Shown: positions 8,481 through 16,565 of the stretch, piece by piece
How the letters are laid out: every line of letters begins with the position of its first letter
Position numbering within the stretch: position 1 is the stretch's first letter
NCBI RefSeq assembly: GCF_000953675.1
Contig: NZ_LN679998.1
Location: 2,792,102-2,856,101, forward strand
Direction: 5' to 3'
DNA length: 64,000 nucleotides
Source: Paraclostridium sordellii
GTDB lineage: Bacteria; Bacillota; Clostridia; Peptostreptococcales; Peptostreptococcaceae
Translations under genes and position numbers: made by a program
The notes under the pieces: model-generated
The model's database searches: none
Told to the model about the DNA's origin: nothing
What the model saw: only the letters and a program-made list of their open reading frames with translations

Positions 8481-8509
8481 ATTATATCACTATTTACATT
8501 TTTTTACAA
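8481..8509 (-). promoter_or_regulatory. Sigma-A promoter of the agr-like cassette
   Basis: On the minus strand TTGTAA (8504-8509), a 17-bp spacer and a perfect TATAAT (8481-8486) stand about 35 bp before the ATG of the 155-aa membrane protein (SD AAGGAG). The spacing is ideal, so vegetative expression of the cassette is likely. Confidence 0.75.
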
Positions 8510-8531
8510 TTGATATCCATTCCCATTATAT

Positions 8532-8566
8532 AAAAAATGCAAAAGCATATAAGCTTTTGCATTTTT
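8532..8566 (-). terminator. Rho-independent terminator after sigG
   Basis: Arms 8533-8546 and 8553-8566 form a 14-bp stem (core ATGCAAAAGC) that includes the sigG stop codon. The A-run of the left arm gives the U-run on the minus strand. It separates the sporulation genes from the agr-like cassette. Confidence 0.85.
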
Positions 8567-9338
8567 ATATATATTTCCTCATATTTTTTAAGGCATTTTT
8601 TTCTATTCTAGAAACTTGAGCTTGAGAAATCCCAATTTCATCTGCCACCTCAATTTGAGTTCTTCCCTTGTAAAATCTCAAATCTAATACTAATTTTTCT
8701 CTCCCATTTAATTTTTTTATAGCTTCTTTTAAAGCTATTTCTTGTAACCAATTTTCATCTGTATCTTTTTTGTCCTGAACCTGATCCATTACAAAAATAG
8801 CATCTCCATTATCTTGATAAACAGGATCAAACAAAGATATTGGATCTTGTATGGCATCTAAAGCCATTACTACATCCTCTACTTCTAACTCTAACTCTTT
8901 AGCTATTTCAGATACTGTTGGTTCTTTTGAATTAGATCTTACTAGTCTCTCTCTAACTTGAAGAGCTTTGTATGCAATATCTTTCAAAGATCTACTTACT
9001 CTTATAGGGTTATTGTCTCTTAGATATCTTCTTATCTCACCTATAATCATAGGGACTGCATAAGTTGAAAATCTTACATTTTGACTTAAGTCAAAATTAT
9101 CAATTGCTTTTATTAGTCCTATACAACCTATTTGAAATAAATCATCAATATTTTCCCCTCTATTGTTAAATTTTTGAATTACACTTAAAACCAATCTTAA
9201 ATTTCCTCTCACAAATTCTTGTCTGGCAACTTCATCTCCATTTTTTATTTTGATAAGAAGTTCTGTCATTTGATTATTTTTAAGAATCGGTAACTCAGAG
9301 GTATTTACTCCACAGATTTCAACTTTATTTATTTGCAT
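8565..9338 (-). CDS. sigG: RNA polymerase late forespore sigma factor SigG
   Basis: 257 residues, the normal length. The near-invariant SigG N-terminus is present (KVEICGVNTSELPIL), with sigma-70 region 2 (DLFQIGCIGLIKAIDNFD, STYAVPMIIGEIRRYLRD) and region 4 (GRTQIEVADEIGISQAQVSRIEK). It directs late forespore genes such as the SASP gene at 46.4 kb. SD AGAGGA precedes the ATG. It lies downstream of sigE with an 89-bp gap that contains nested inverted repeats and probably its own forespore promoter. Confidence 0.97.
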   Translation of the reverse strand: MQINKVEICGVNTSELPILKNNQMTELLIKIKNGDEVARQEFVRGNLRLVLSVIQKFNNRGENIDDLFQIGCIGLIKAIDNFDLSQNVRFSTYAVPMIIGEIRRYLRDNNPIRVSRSLKDIAYKALQVRERLVRSNSKEPTVSEIAKELELEVEDVVMALDAIQDPISLFDPVYQDNGDAIFVMDQVQDKKDTDENWLQEIALKEAIKKLNGREKLVLDLRFYKGRTQIEVADEIGISQAQVSRIEKNALKNMRKYI

Positions 9339-9353
9339 TTTTCTCAGTCCTCT

Positions 9354-9411
9354 CTTAAAAAGTATTTCTTATACAATTATTTACACCTGGTGTATTTTTA
9401 TACTTTTTAAG
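9354..9411 (-). promoter_or_regulatory. Nested inverted repeats between sigE and sigG
   Basis: A 12-bp perfect inverted repeat (CTTAAAAAGTAT at 9354-9365 and its complement at 9400-9411) encloses an 11-bp palindrome ACACCTGGTGT at 9383-9393. On the minus strand a GTATA element followed by GGTG and an A/T stretch lies within it, loosely like a forespore sigma-F/G promoter, but I cannot fix -35 and -10 with confidence. There is no U-run, so it is not a plain terminator. Confidence 0.5.
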
Positions 9412-9427
9412 AAGAATTATTTACTTG

Positions 9428-10159
9428 TTAAACAAATTTTTTCATTTCCTTCTTTAATCTAGAAATTATTTTTTTCTCTAATCTAGATATATAAGATTGA
9501 GATATACCCAACATAGTAGCTACTTCTTTTTGAGTTCTTTCATCTCCTTTACTAGACAACCCAAATCTCAATTCCATAATTTGCTTTTCTCTATCTGAAA
9601 GTATATCTAAAGCCATAACTAATAAGTCTTTATCTATTTCTTCTTCTATAACCTTATATATCTCATCATTATCTGTTCCCAATATATCAGATAACAAAAG
9701 TTCATTTCCATCTAAATCAACATTTAATGGCTCATCAAATGAAACTTCAGACTTTTTCTTATTATTTTTTCTAAGATACATAAGAATTTCATTTTCTATA
9801 CATCTTGATGCATATGTAGCTAATTTTATATTTTTATTTAGTTTAAATGTGTTTACAGCTTTAATAAGTCCAATAGTTCCTATAGATATTAAATCTTCAA
9901 CATCTATCCCTGTATTTTCAAATTTTCTAGATATATAAACAACTAACCTAAGATTCCTTTCTATTAATATAGTTTTTACACTTTCATCATTTTCTAGTTT
10001 TTGTAAAAGCTCTGCCTCCTCCTTACTTGTAAGTGGTGGAGGCAAAACATTTACACCTCCTAGATAATATAACCCCTTAACTTTTGCTAGTCCCAATTTA
10101 TTAAGAACCTTAATGAAACCAGCTAAAAATCTAGCCTTTAATCGTACTAATATTTTCAA
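9428..10159 (-). CDS. sigE: Pro-sigma-E, early mother-cell sigma factor precursor
   Basis: 243 residues. It has the pro-sequence of about 30 residues ([15 protein letters not shown]..., then KGLYYLGG, the SpoIIGA processing region), then region 2 ([39 protein letters not shown]) and region 4 ([22 protein letters not shown]). The initiator is TTG at 10159, six nt after SD GGGGGAG. SpoIIGA, encoded 20 nt upstream, cuts off the pro-sequence in the mother cell. The operon order spoIIGA-sigE-sigG is the standard one. Confidence 0.97.
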   Translation of the reverse strand: MKILVRLKARFLAGFIKVLNKLGLAKVKGLYYLGGVNVLPPPLTSKEEAELLQKLENDESVKTILIERNLRLVVYISRKFENTGIDVEDLISIGTIGLIKAVNTFKLNKNIKLATYASRCIENEILMYLRKNNKKKSEVSFDEPLNVDLDGNELLLSDILGTDNDEIYKVIEEEIDKDLLVMALDILSDREKQIMELRFGLSSKGDERTQKEVATMLGISQSYISRLEKKIISRLKKEMKKFV

Positions 10160-10179
10160 TAAACTCTCCCCCTTTGAAT

Positions 10180-11022
10180 TTATGTATTAACCAATAACTG
10201 AGGATTTAGTATAGCACTATATCCTTCTTCTTTAAAATTAGAAAGTCCTAATATAACATTAGGTAATTTTTTACCATCAATATCAATATAATCTGACTTT
10301 ATTCCTAAAACTAAATTTTCATCATTTATTTGTCTAACAGGTATCATCCTTATCCTATAGGAAATACTCTCATCAACATGGGATATAATATCGTTAATAG
10401 TGTTTATATTTATATTTGTAAAGTCTAATAATTGGAATTCTTTAGGCAAAATATCATATAATTTATTAGCACTTATAATAACGACTTCCTCTTGACTAAT
10501 TGGGTCCTTTAGTAAGTTACCAGTGTCAATCAGTGCTTTAAGTTCTATTTCATTTTTATTTATACAAACTTTAATATTTTTTTTCATAGAATTTATGTAT
10601 TTTAATTCCTTTATATCTCTATAAATAAATTTTAAAATTATTCCACTTATATATGACACAATTATTGTAAAAGAAATAGTTATATGAGTAATTCCCGTAA
10701 AATATATTATAAAAAAAGAACTACCAGCTATAAATATATTTACAAAGTAAAATACAAGTAAAATACGTATATACTCCTTAATATTATTATGACTAAAGCT
10801 TATACTAGAAACTATTAATATAGTTAAAACTTTCATTGGGAATGTAAACATTACATCTAAGTTAGGAACTAAATATGCAATGGCATAGATCATACCAATT
10901 ACAGCTCCAGTCCACTTTTTTTTACTGCTCGTATAATTTTTAGTTAAAATTGAAGTGCAACTTATTATAATATAATTTACTATCAAATTTTCAATTGCAT
11001 AATACTCAACATACAATTTCAT
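10180..11022 (-). CDS. spoIIGA: SpoIIGA, membrane aspartic protease processing pro-sigma-E
   Basis: 280 residues: five N-terminal membrane segments (to about residue 135) and a C-terminal protease-like domain with the catalytic Asp166 in [12 protein letters not shown]. The N-terminus [10 protein letters not shown] corresponds to MKIYLD of B. subtilis SpoIIGA, supporting the ATG at 11022, although the G-rich SD (AAGTGGGGGG) almost touches it; a TTG two codons later would be better spaced. The gene heads the spoIIG operon behind a Spo0A-type promoter. SpoIIGA is normally triggered by the forespore signal SpoIIR; no spoIIR is in this window. Confidence 0.93.
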   Translation of the reverse strand: MKLYVEYYAIENLIVNYIIISCTSILTKNYTSSKKKWTGAVIGMIYAIAYLVPNLDVMFTFPMKVLTILIVSSISFSHNNIKEYIRILLVFYFVNIFIAGSSFFIIYFTGITHITISFTIIVSYISGIILKFIYRDIKELKYINSMKKNIKVCINKNEIELKALIDTGNLLKDPISQEEVVIISANKLYDILPKEFQLLDFTNININTINDIISHVDESISYRIRMIPVRQINDENLVLGIKSDYIDIDGKKLPNVILGLSNFKEEGYSAILNPQLLVNT

Positions 11023-11046
11023 CCCCCCACTTAAACATTTAACTAT

Positions 11047-11093
11047 ATTATAGTTTAGGACTCGAGAGTTTTATGTCATAATTGATAGTCGAA
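11047..11093 (-). promoter_or_regulatory. spoIIG promoter with over-long spacer and a near-consensus 0A box
   Basis: On the minus strand a perfect TATAAT (11047-11052) is preceded, 21 bp upstream, by ATGACA (11074-11079). The heptamer AGTCGAA (11087-11093, plus strand) differs at one base from the Spo0A box TGTCGAA. B. subtilis spoIIG has the same oddity, a spacer of about 22 bp that works only with Spo0A-P bound over the -35 region. The likely transcription start is about 20 bp before spoIIGA. Confidence 0.65.
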
Positions 11094-11131
11094 TTATAAT
11101 TTATTTTTTCTCTAATTAAACAAAAAATCGC

Positions 11132-11160
11132 AAAAAAAAAGAAGATATTATTATCTTCTT
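11132..11160 (-). terminator. Rho-independent terminator of ftsZ
   Basis: Arms 11139-11147 and 11152-11160 (AAGAAGATA and its complement) form a 9-bp stem with a 4-nt loop, followed by about eight U on the minus strand. The stem uses the final arginine codons and the stop of ftsZ. Confidence 0.85.
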
Positions 11161-12326
11161 CTTCTTAGAAATGTTGGTATTTCCATATCGTCATTTTCTA
11201 TATACGAAGAACTTGCATTTTGCTTAGCTTCTGGCTCTTCTTCTTTTTTCACTTCTTGCATAACTGGTCTTTGAACTTCTCTATTCATATTATTATTTAT
11301 ATGTGATTGTTGAAACCCTTGATTTTGGTTCATATTATTATTATTTCTATTAAAATCTAATTCCATATCTTGCCCATCTTCAAATCCAGTAGCTATAACT
11401 GTTATGACAAGATCATCTTTTAAATCTTCTTTTATTGTAGCCCCAAAGATTATATTTGCTTCTGAATCACAAGATTCTTGAACTAATGTAGATGCTTCAT
11501 TTATTTCAAATAATCCTAGATTAGCCCCACCTGTTATGTTAAGTAAAACACCTTTGGCTCCTTTTATAGATGTTTCTAGAAGTGGTGATTGTATAGCTTG
11601 TGTTGCCGCTTCTATAGCTCTATTTTCACCTTGAGCTTTACCCATTCCCATATGAGCTAATCCCTTTTCTTTCATTATAGACTGAACATCCGCAAAGTCT
11701 AAGTTTATTAATCCAGGAGCAGCTATAAGATCTGATATAGATTCTATACCTTGCTTTAGTACATCATCAGCTATAGAAAATGCTTCTAACATAGATGTAT
11801 TTTTCTGTACTATTTGTAATAATCTATCATTAGGTATAGTTATTAGAGTATCAACTTTTGTTTTTAAGTCTTTTATACCTTGCTCTGCATTTTTCATTCT
11901 TACTTTACCTTCAAATGCAAAAGGCTTTGTTACAACACCTACAGTAAGTATACCCATTTCTTTAGCTAACTGAGCAACTACCGGAGCAGCTCCTGTTCCA
12001 GTTCCTCCGCCCATTCCTGCAGTTACAAATACCATATCCGCACCTTCAAGAACTTTTATTATTTCTTCTTTACTTTCTTCTGCAGATTTTTTACCAACTT
12101 CTGGGTTAGCTCCTGCACCTAATCCTCTAGTAAGCTTTTCGCCCACTTGAATCTTGTACTCAGCTTTAGATGTGTATAAAGCTTGTTTATCTGTGTTAAC
12201 AGCTATGAATTCAACACCTTTAAGTTGCGCTTCAACCATTCTATTGACAGCGTTGTTTCCACCGCCACCTACGCCTATTACTTTGATTTTTGCAAAGTTA
12301 TCCATTTCTACGTCAAAGTTTAGCAT
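11151..12326 (-). CDS. ftsZ: Cell division GTPase FtsZ
   Basis: 391 residues. The tubulin signature [13 protein letters not shown], the N-terminal [13 protein letters not shown] and the T7 synergy loop region [10 protein letters not shown]-like (INLDFADVQ) are all present. A Gln/Asn-rich linker (about 325-370) leads to the C-terminal peptide [13 protein letters not shown], which binds FtsZ partners. SD AAGGAGG precedes the ATG. FtsZ assembles the division ring at mid-cell and, in sporulation, at the pole. Its own promoter and terminator make it a one-gene unit, just upstream of spoIIG. Confidence 0.98.
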   Translation of the reverse strand: MLNFDVEMDNFAKIKVIGVGGGGNNAVNRMVEAQLKGVEFIAVNTDKQALYTSKAEYKIQVGEKLTRGLGAGANPEVGKKSAEESKEEIIKVLEGADMVFVTAGMGGGTGTGAAPVVAQLAKEMGILTVGVVTKPFAFEGKVRMKNAEQGIKDLKTKVDTLITIPNDRLLQIVQKNTSMLEAFSIADDVLKQGIESISDLIAAPGLINLDFADVQSIMKEKGLAHMGMGKAQGENRAIEAATQAIQSPLLETSIKGAKGVLLNITGGANLGLFEINEASTLVQESCDSEANIIFGATIKEDLKDDLVITVIATGFEDGQDMELDFNRNNNNMNQNQGFQQSHINNNMNREVQRPVMQEVKKEEEPEAKQNASSSYIENDDMEIPTFLRRRR

Positions 12327-12370
12327 CTATAAACCTCCTTATTTAATGTTCAAAGTAAATCTATGTATTA

Positions 12371-12401
12371 ATTATATCATTTTATATTAGCATTTTGTTA
12401 A
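12371..12401 (-). promoter_or_regulatory. Probable ftsZ promoter (extended -10)
   Basis: Minus strand TGATATAAT, an extended -10 with perfect hexamer at 12371-12376, stands 45 bp before the ftsZ ATG. A TTAACA at 12396-12401 would serve as -35 but the spacer is 19 bp, so the TG extension probably carries recognition. Confidence 0.5.
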
Positions 12402-13080
12402 TATTTAACTAAGTTATTCCACAAAAAAGTTCAATTTCCTCTTTTTTTATATGATAAATTAGATAATATATATATCATTATAATCCAAAATATGTCATTT
12501 AATCTTAATATACATATCAATACTCCAACTAAATCTATAAATCTAACTTAATTTATCATAATGAGAAGTTTAAACTATTCTAAAAATAAAATTATATCTT
12601 CAGATATTATTTTTATAAAATACTTTGTAGCTAATATTACTACTGCCATATATAAAGATTAGTATGCAAAGTAAGTTTTATTTCTATAATAACTATAGTT
12701 ATTTACTTTAACATAATTCTCTAACTATTCATATCATAAATATTCACCTTCTATATTTTACTTTGAAACATATGCATTATTCAAGTTTTTTTATGTATCT
12801 TTTTGTAACAATTTATAAATATATTAACATTTTTAAGCATTGAAAAAAATATTATATACTTATATTCATATATATTAATCTAGAATCATTTAAATTGATT
12901 TATTTATATCATGCGTATTTCTTAGATTATTTAGAGTGTTATTTAATTAAAATTTGATATCATTCTTTAGTGAAATGCCTTCATGATATTTTTACAGACT
13001 TCTACGCATACTTATTAATATACCCATCTAAAAATCAATTTAACTAGTAATTCTTTCTTTATTGGTTTTTATATATTATA
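12402..13080. other. Long intergenic region between ftsQ and ftsZ, no gene seen
   Basis: About 680 bases, very AT-rich, with stops in all frames and no credible ORF with an SD. The only structure I noticed is a 16-bp palindrome AATAACTATAGTTATT at 12688-12703, flanked by AAAGTAA/TTACTTT. In B. subtilis this interval holds small genes (ylxW, ylxX, sbp) and ftsA; here none is recognisable, nor clear remnants. It may hold an untranslated RNA or upstream control for ftsZ, but nothing in the sequence proves it. Confidence 0.6.
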
Positions 13081-13821
13081 TCAAGGTAAATATGTCGCTT
13101 GTTTATCATTAAGTAAATCAAGTTCTCCATCTTTTGATTTTTCTGACTTCAAATTAATTAAAATTTCATTTAGCCTATTTATATTATATTCTATATTAGA
13201 GTCTAATTTTAATTTAACTCTTATTCCATCCTTAGTCTTAATGTTAATAAAGTTTTTATTAATATCTATAGTTTTAAGTTCCCTTATCATATTATTTTTC
13301 TTTAATGACTTTAGCATTAAAATAAAATATTTTTCAGAAGTAGATTTTTCTATTTTTATTTTTTCTTTTAATCTATATTCCTTTATTTTTAAACCGCTTA
13401 TAATTGGAATATTTTTATTTTCAATTTTCGATTTTTCAGACAAAATCAATCCATCACTTTGTATATATAGATACTTTTTATCTAAATTTATAATAAAATC
13501 TTCTGTATTTTCTTTTATATTTATAATTAATTGATTAGGAATTTTTCTTTTTACTTCTACGTATTTTATATATGGATTAGATTTTATATTTTCTTCAATA
13601 TCTTTTAAATTGTATTGGAATAAATTTTTACCCACACCTATAGAAGTTAATTTCTTTATTTGATTTGTATTCAACTTTTCATTTCCATTTACCTCTATAT
13701 TTTTTAGTTCAAAAAAGCTACTACTAATAAAAATATATATAAATAAAATTACTAAAAAAATAAAAGCATATATAGTTATTTTTCCTCTTTTATTTAGCTT
13801 ATATCTACTAGTTCTTTTCAT
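13081..13821 (-). CDS. ftsQ: Cell division protein FtsQ/DivIB
   Basis: 246 residues: a short basic cytoplasmic tail, one membrane segment (about 15-35), then a POTRA domain (FFELKNIEVNGNEKLN, NPYIKYVEVKRKIPNQL) and the FtsQ/DivIB beta domain. It forms the FtsQLB-type complex with the FtsL-like protein encoded at 23.7 kb. SD AAGGGG precedes the ATG. A terminator at 13934-13984 separates it from murA upstream. Lysine and asparagine content is very high, as expected for this AT-rich genome. Confidence 0.9.
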   Translation of the reverse strand: MKRTSRYKLNKRGKITIYAFIFLVILFIYIFISSSFFELKNIEVNGNEKLNTNQIKKLTSIGVGKNLFQYNLKDIEENIKSNPYIKYVEVKRKIPNQLIINIKENTEDFIINLDKKYLYIQSDGLILSEKSKIENKNIPIISGLKIKEYRLKEKIKIEKSTSEKYFILMLKSLKKNNMIRELKTIDINKNFINIKTKDGIRVKLKLDSNIEYNINRLNEILINLKSEKSKDGELDLLNDKQATYLP

Positions 13822-13933
13822 ATTTCACCCCTTTTCAATTCAAATTTAGTTTTAAATCGTCATATATATAAAATACTACTTTTCTTTGTCATTTCCTTTT
13901 GTTTTGTTTATATTCAATATTTTAAAATAAAAT

Positions 13934-13984
13934 AAAGGCTTCAATTCACTATAGATTAAATCCATAGCAAATTGAAGCCCTTAT
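13934..13984 (-). terminator. Terminator after murA
   Basis: A long imperfect inverted repeat with GGCTTCAATT and AATTGAAGCC at its outer ends and CTATAG/CTATGG inside, followed on the minus strand by a T-rich, not pure, run. It closes the murF-to-murA operon. Confidence 0.75.
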
Positions 13985-14002
13985 TTTTAGTCTAAATTTT
14001 CA

Positions 14003-15256
14003 TTAAACTTTCTTTATATTAGCTCCAAGTTTTTTTAAAACTAACTCTATATCTTCATAACCTCTTTCAATATAGTTTATATTATTTATTTCAGTTTTCC
14101 CATCAGCAATTAAGCCAGCTAATACTAAAGCTGCGCCTCCTCTTAAATCCATAGCCTCTACATTTTTTCCCACTAATCTTTTTACTCCATGGATTTGACA
14201 AACATTATCTGATAGCTTAATTATTTTTGCTCCCATTTTATTTAATTCATTACAATGCATAAATCTATTCTCAAAAATAGATTCCTCTATTAGACTAATC
14301 CCATTACTTAGACATAATAATGTCATAATTTGAGATTGCATATCAGTAGGAAAGCCTGGATGAGGACTAGTTTTTATACTTTTAATAGGAAGTATTGTCT
14401 TTGGAGCTTTTATAATTAATCCATTATCCCTATATTCAATATTACAATTTGCTTCCCTTAGCTTTTCTACTATAGGATCCATGTGGTCTTTAATAACATT
14501 ATCCACTTCTAACTCTCCACCTGTGATAGCACTTGCTATCATATATGTCCCTATAGCTATTCTATCAGGAATTATTTTATGTTTTACTGATTTTAATTTG
14601 TCAACACCTTCAACTATAATTCTACCAGTTCCTGCTCCTTTTATTTTCGCTCCCATTTTATTTAAAAAATTTTGTAAATCTTCTATTTCAGGTTCTCTAG
14701 CAGCATTATTTATAATAGTCATACCCTGTGCTTTTGCGGCTGCTAATATTGCATTTTCTGTAGCTCCAACACTTGGGAATGTCAAGTTTATAGTATTTCC
14801 TACTAATTTATCCCTATTACAGTGTATATATCCATCAGCTTCTATTACCTTTACTCCCAGTTTTTCTAATGACTTTAAATGCAAATCAATTGGTCTTGCT
14901 CCAATTGAACATCCACCTGGATAGCTTATGCTTATACTATTAAATCTCCCTATCATAGCTCCCATTACAATAATTGATGATCTTAGCATCTTCATGTATT
15001 CTTCCCTAACATTTGTACTATTTATGTTAGAGCTATCTATATAGACAGTAGAACCTTTATATTCAATCCTACATCCAATACTTTTTAATATATCTATCAT
15101 GACATGAACATCTGATATATTAGGTATATTTTCAATTATACTTTCTGATTCATTTAATATTGATGCTGCCATTATAGGTAATACAGAGTTTTTAGCTCCT
15201 CTTATTGATAGCCTTCCTTCTACCTTATTACCTCCATTGATTATATATTTTGACAA
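14003..15256 (-). CDS. murA: UDP-N-acetylglucosamine 1-carboxyvinyltransferase MurA
   Basis: About 417 residues from the TTG at 15256, six nt after the strong SD AGGGGGG, giving MSKYIINGG; the open frame extends seven codons further but without an SD. The catalytic cysteine is Cys116 in SYPGGCSIGARPIDLHL, so the enzyme should be fosfomycin-sensitive. KN (RGAKNSVLP) and the C-terminal MDLRGGAALVLAGL are also present. It transfers enolpyruvate from PEP to UDP-GlcNAc, the first step of peptidoglycan precursor synthesis. Its SD can be paired in a multi-part RNA structure formed by the murG-murA spacer (see 15263-15333). Confidence 0.95.
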   Translation of the reverse strand: MSKYIINGGNKVEGRLSIRGAKNSVLPIMAASILNESESIIENIPNISDVHVMIDILKSIGCRIEYKGSTVYIDSSNINSTNVREEYMKMLRSSIIVMGAMIGRFNSISISYPGGCSIGARPIDLHLKSLEKLGVKVIEADGYIHCNRDKLVGNTINLTFPSVGATENAILAAAKAQGMTIINNAAREPEIEDLQNFLNKMGAKIKGAGTGRIIVEGVDKLKSVKHKIIPDRIAIGTYMIASAITGGELEVDNVIKDHMDPIVEKLREANCNIEYRDNGLIIKAPKTILPIKSIKTSPHPGFPTDMQSQIMTLLCLSNGISLIEESIFENRFMHCNELNKMGAKIIKLSDNVCQIHGVKRLVGKNVEAMDLRGGAALVLAGLIADGKTEINNINYIERGYEDIELVLKKLGANIKKV

Positions 15257-15262
15257 AACTAT

Positions 15263-15333
15263 CCCCCCTAGTAGCAAGTATTTAAGGCTAAAATATAACT
15301 TACTTATATTTTTAATACTATGTCCTAGAGGGG
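15263..15333 (-). promoter_or_regulatory. Structured murG-murA spacer that can bury the murA ribosome binding site
   Basis: In the minus-strand RNA, CCCCUCUAG (15325-15333, 7 nt after the murG stop) can pair with CUAGGGGGG (15263-15271), which contains the murA SD, giving 9 bp with one G-U. Inside, AGUAUU (15314-15319) pairs with AAUACU (15277-15282), and a 9-bp AT hairpin (15304-15312 with 15290-15298) closes the top. No U-run of terminator length follows. The arrangement suggests translational control of murA; it matches no riboswitch class I know. Confidence 0.5.
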
Positions 15334-15340
15334 AAATATG

Positions 15341-16549
15341 TTACTTTTTATTTTTTATTCCGATTGTTTTAACTTGTTTTTCTTCATTTTCCTGTGTATC
15401 TATCTTTTTAACTTGTTCATCACTTAAACTTTTACTTTTTTTGTTATTTCTGTTATAAACTTCCATAACTTCCTTGTATATTATATCTATTGCTTCCGGC
15501 TTTCCTATTTCTTTACTTGCATTAGACATATCTAATAATAGATCTCTATCTCCTAATAATTTATATACTGTTTCATTTAAAGTTTCAGGAGTAAGATTTT
15601 TTTCTAGTATAGCTATACCAGCCCCTTTACTCTCTACACTCTTAGCATTGTACTCTTGATGATTTTCAGCAGTATATGCTTTAGGTATTATTATAGATGG
15701 TTTACCTAGAGCTGTAATTTCAGCTAAAGATATTGCTCCTGCACTTCCTATAACAATATCACAAGCAGCCAATGCTGTAGCCATATCTTCTAGATACGGT
15801 ACTACTTTTTGATAAGGTTTCAGATCTAAGTCATTTATATCATTAATAAATCCATCATAGAAGTTCTTTCCTGTAGCATATATAAATGCTATATCATCAT
15901 TTACTAGGTTTCTTATAACTAATTTCATAGAATCATTAATTTTTCTTGATCCCCCACTACCCCCGTAGCATAAAACCATTTTTTTATCTTCTTGTATTCC
16001 AAGTTTTCTTCTTGAAACACTTTTTTTAGATATAAGGATTTCTTTTCTAACAGGATTTCCTGTAAGAACTAGTTTACTTCTAGTTTCTTCTGGAAATCTT
16101 TCATGTGAATCTTCAAAACTAGTTAATACCTTTGTAACCATTTTTGCTAATATTTTATTTGTTACTCCAGGGAATGAATTTTGCTCATGAACTATAGTTG
16201 GAACTTTACTCATAGATGAGTTAAACAGTACCGGTCCACTAACATATCCCCCTGTTCCAATAACCACATCAGGCTTAAACTTTTTAACAATTTTTCTTGA
16301 TTGTTCTAGTCCTTTAAATAGTTTAAATACTCTTTTTACATTTTCAAAATCTATTTTTCTTTTAAATCCCTGTACAGTAACTGTTTTTAATTCATATCCA
16401 TACTTAGGAACAATTTCAGATTCTATACCTTTTTCAGTTCCCACAAATATGATTTCTGCTTCTGGATTTTCTTCTTTTATTTTATTTGCGATGGCTATGG
16501 CAGGATATACATGTCCTCCCGTTCCACCACCAGATAATAAAATTTTCAT
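15341..16549 (-). CDS. murG: MurG, lipid II-forming N-acetylglucosaminyl transferase
   Basis: About 402 residues from ATG 16549 (SD AGGAG at 9 nt; an ATG three codons upstream sits on the SD itself). The GT-B signature GGGTGGHVYPA, the acceptor-side HEQNSFPG and the donor-side GSAGAISLAEITALGKPSI are intact. It adds GlcNAc to lipid I at the inner membrane face. The usual length is about 355-365; here a lysine/glutamate-rich tail of some 40 residues (from RNNKKSKSLSDEQ) follows the folded domain. The gene is 17 nt downstream of the SEDS gene, in the murF-murA operon. Confidence 0.95.
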   Translation of the reverse strand: MKILLSGGGTGGHVYPAIAIANKIKEENPEAEIIFVGTEKGIESEIVPKYGYELKTVTVQGFKRKIDFENVKRVFKLFKGLEQSRKIVKKFKPDVVIGTGGYVSGPVLFNSSMSKVPTIVHEQNSFPGVTNKILAKMVTKVLTSFEDSHERFPEETRSKLVLTGNPVRKEILISKKSVSRRKLGIQEDKKMVLCYGGSGGSRKINDSMKLVIRNLVNDDIAFIYATGKNFYDGFINDINDLDLKPYQKVVPYLEDMATALAACDIVIGSAGAISLAEITALGKPSIIIPKAYTAENHQEYNAKSVESKGAGIAILEKNLTPETLNETVYKLLGDRDLLLDMSNASKEIGKPEAIDIIYKEVMEVYNRNNKKSKSLSDEQVKKIDTQENEEKQVKTIGIKNKK

Positions 16550-16565
16550 TTCTCTCATCTCCTGT

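Noticed and set aside
14481-14924. 147-codon plus-strand open frame
   Set aside because: Antisense to murA, hydrophobic composition typical of a shadow frame, no SD.
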